DNA of 64,000 nt from Desulforamulus ruminis DSM 2154 (lineage in GTDB: Bacteria; Bacillota; Desulfotomaculia; Desulfotomaculales; Desulfotomaculaceae), in assembly GCF_000215085.1 (NCBI RefSeq), contig NC_015589.1:1302001-1366000 (forward strand). Direction: 5' to 3'. The position numbers were made by a program, and so were the translations under genes. Below are positions 63,942-64,000 of this stretch, piece by piece. The notes under the pieces were generated by a model. The model did no database searches. It had not been told where the DNA came from and saw only the letters and a program-made list of their open reading frames with translations. The number at the start of each line of letters is the position of its first letter. Position 1 is the stretch's first letter.

Positions 63942-64000
63942 AAGAATAGAACACGGATGGAACGGATGATAGGATTTACACGGATAGGAAACATCGCAAA
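63942..64000. repeat. ACGGATTT-family palindromic repeat, copy E (cut by window end)
   Basis: The left arm AAGAATAGAACACGGATGG is followed by AACGGATG and TTTACACGGATAGG units. Only the first half lies in the window. Confidence 0.75.

Overview
The window looks like chromosome from an anaerobic, spore-former-type Firmicute, most likely a Desulfotomaculum/Peptococcaceae-like Clostridium relative. The reasons are strong AGGAGG ribosome sites, many TTG/GTG starts, the Bacillus-like order purS-Q-L-F-M-N-H-D ... pcrA-ligA-gatC-gatA-gatB, an operon for the oxidative branch to 2-oxoglutarate built from homocitrate-synthase-type parts, and a PBSX-type tail module. The genus is an inference; no rRNA or tRNA gene is present to settle it.

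Layout. 1-9.6 kb: the end of the de novo purine operon (purSQLFMNHD). 9.8-10.1 kb: a YerC/TrpR-like regulator. 10.1-17.9 kb: a complete histidine cluster (hisZ-G-D-C-B-H-A-F-IE) lacking only a histidinol-phosphatase. 18.1-23.8 kb: a coiled-coil repeat protein, then pcrA, amj (lipid II flippase) and ligA. 24.2-26.7 kb: an exported beta-propeller protein and an S-layer-anchored protein. 26.7-30.8 kb: ridA (divergent) and gatCAB. 31.1-35.0 kb: a NifV-type synthase, a two-subunit aconitase-family enzyme and an isocitrate-type dehydrogenase, read here as a citrate-to-2-oxoglutarate operon. 35.2-36.0 kb: a methyltransferase gene behind a perfect Fur box. 36.0-47.6 kb: a second coiled-coil repeat gene and a headless contractile-tail cluster (PBSX xkdJ to xkdX order, without capsid, terminase, integrase or visible lysis genes). 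47.7-59.8 kb: alpha-glucan metabolism (CBM25 protein, GT4 glycogen-synthase-like enzyme, nucleotidyltransferase with a degenerate phosphomutase domain, DUF4912 protein, GH57 branching enzyme) interspersed with tRNA/DNA maintenance genes (AlaX, TrmL, Nth), a split LysO exporter and a CPBP protease. 60.1-63.9 kb: bshB1-bshA (bacillithiol-type thiol synthesis), a small ABM-fold protein, an SH3-NlpC/P60 hydrolase and a DUF2225 protein.

The items most worth a second look are: (1) the tail cluster as a candidate tailocin, with a textbook -1 frameshift heptamer (A AAA AAC) in its tail-chaperone gene, a composition-shifted glycine-rich fibre module, and a 17-bp direct repeat at both ends; (2) the putative Re-citrate synthase/aconitase/isocitrate dehydrogenase operon; (3) two unrelated families of interspersed palindromic repeats, one with five copies (ACGGATTT family), the other with two copies sitting directly upstream of the ribosome sites of purS and gatA; (4) a RidA with a His/Gly/Cys-rich metal-binding-like tail; (5) a nucleotidyltransferase carrying what looks like a catalytically dead phosphomutase domain.
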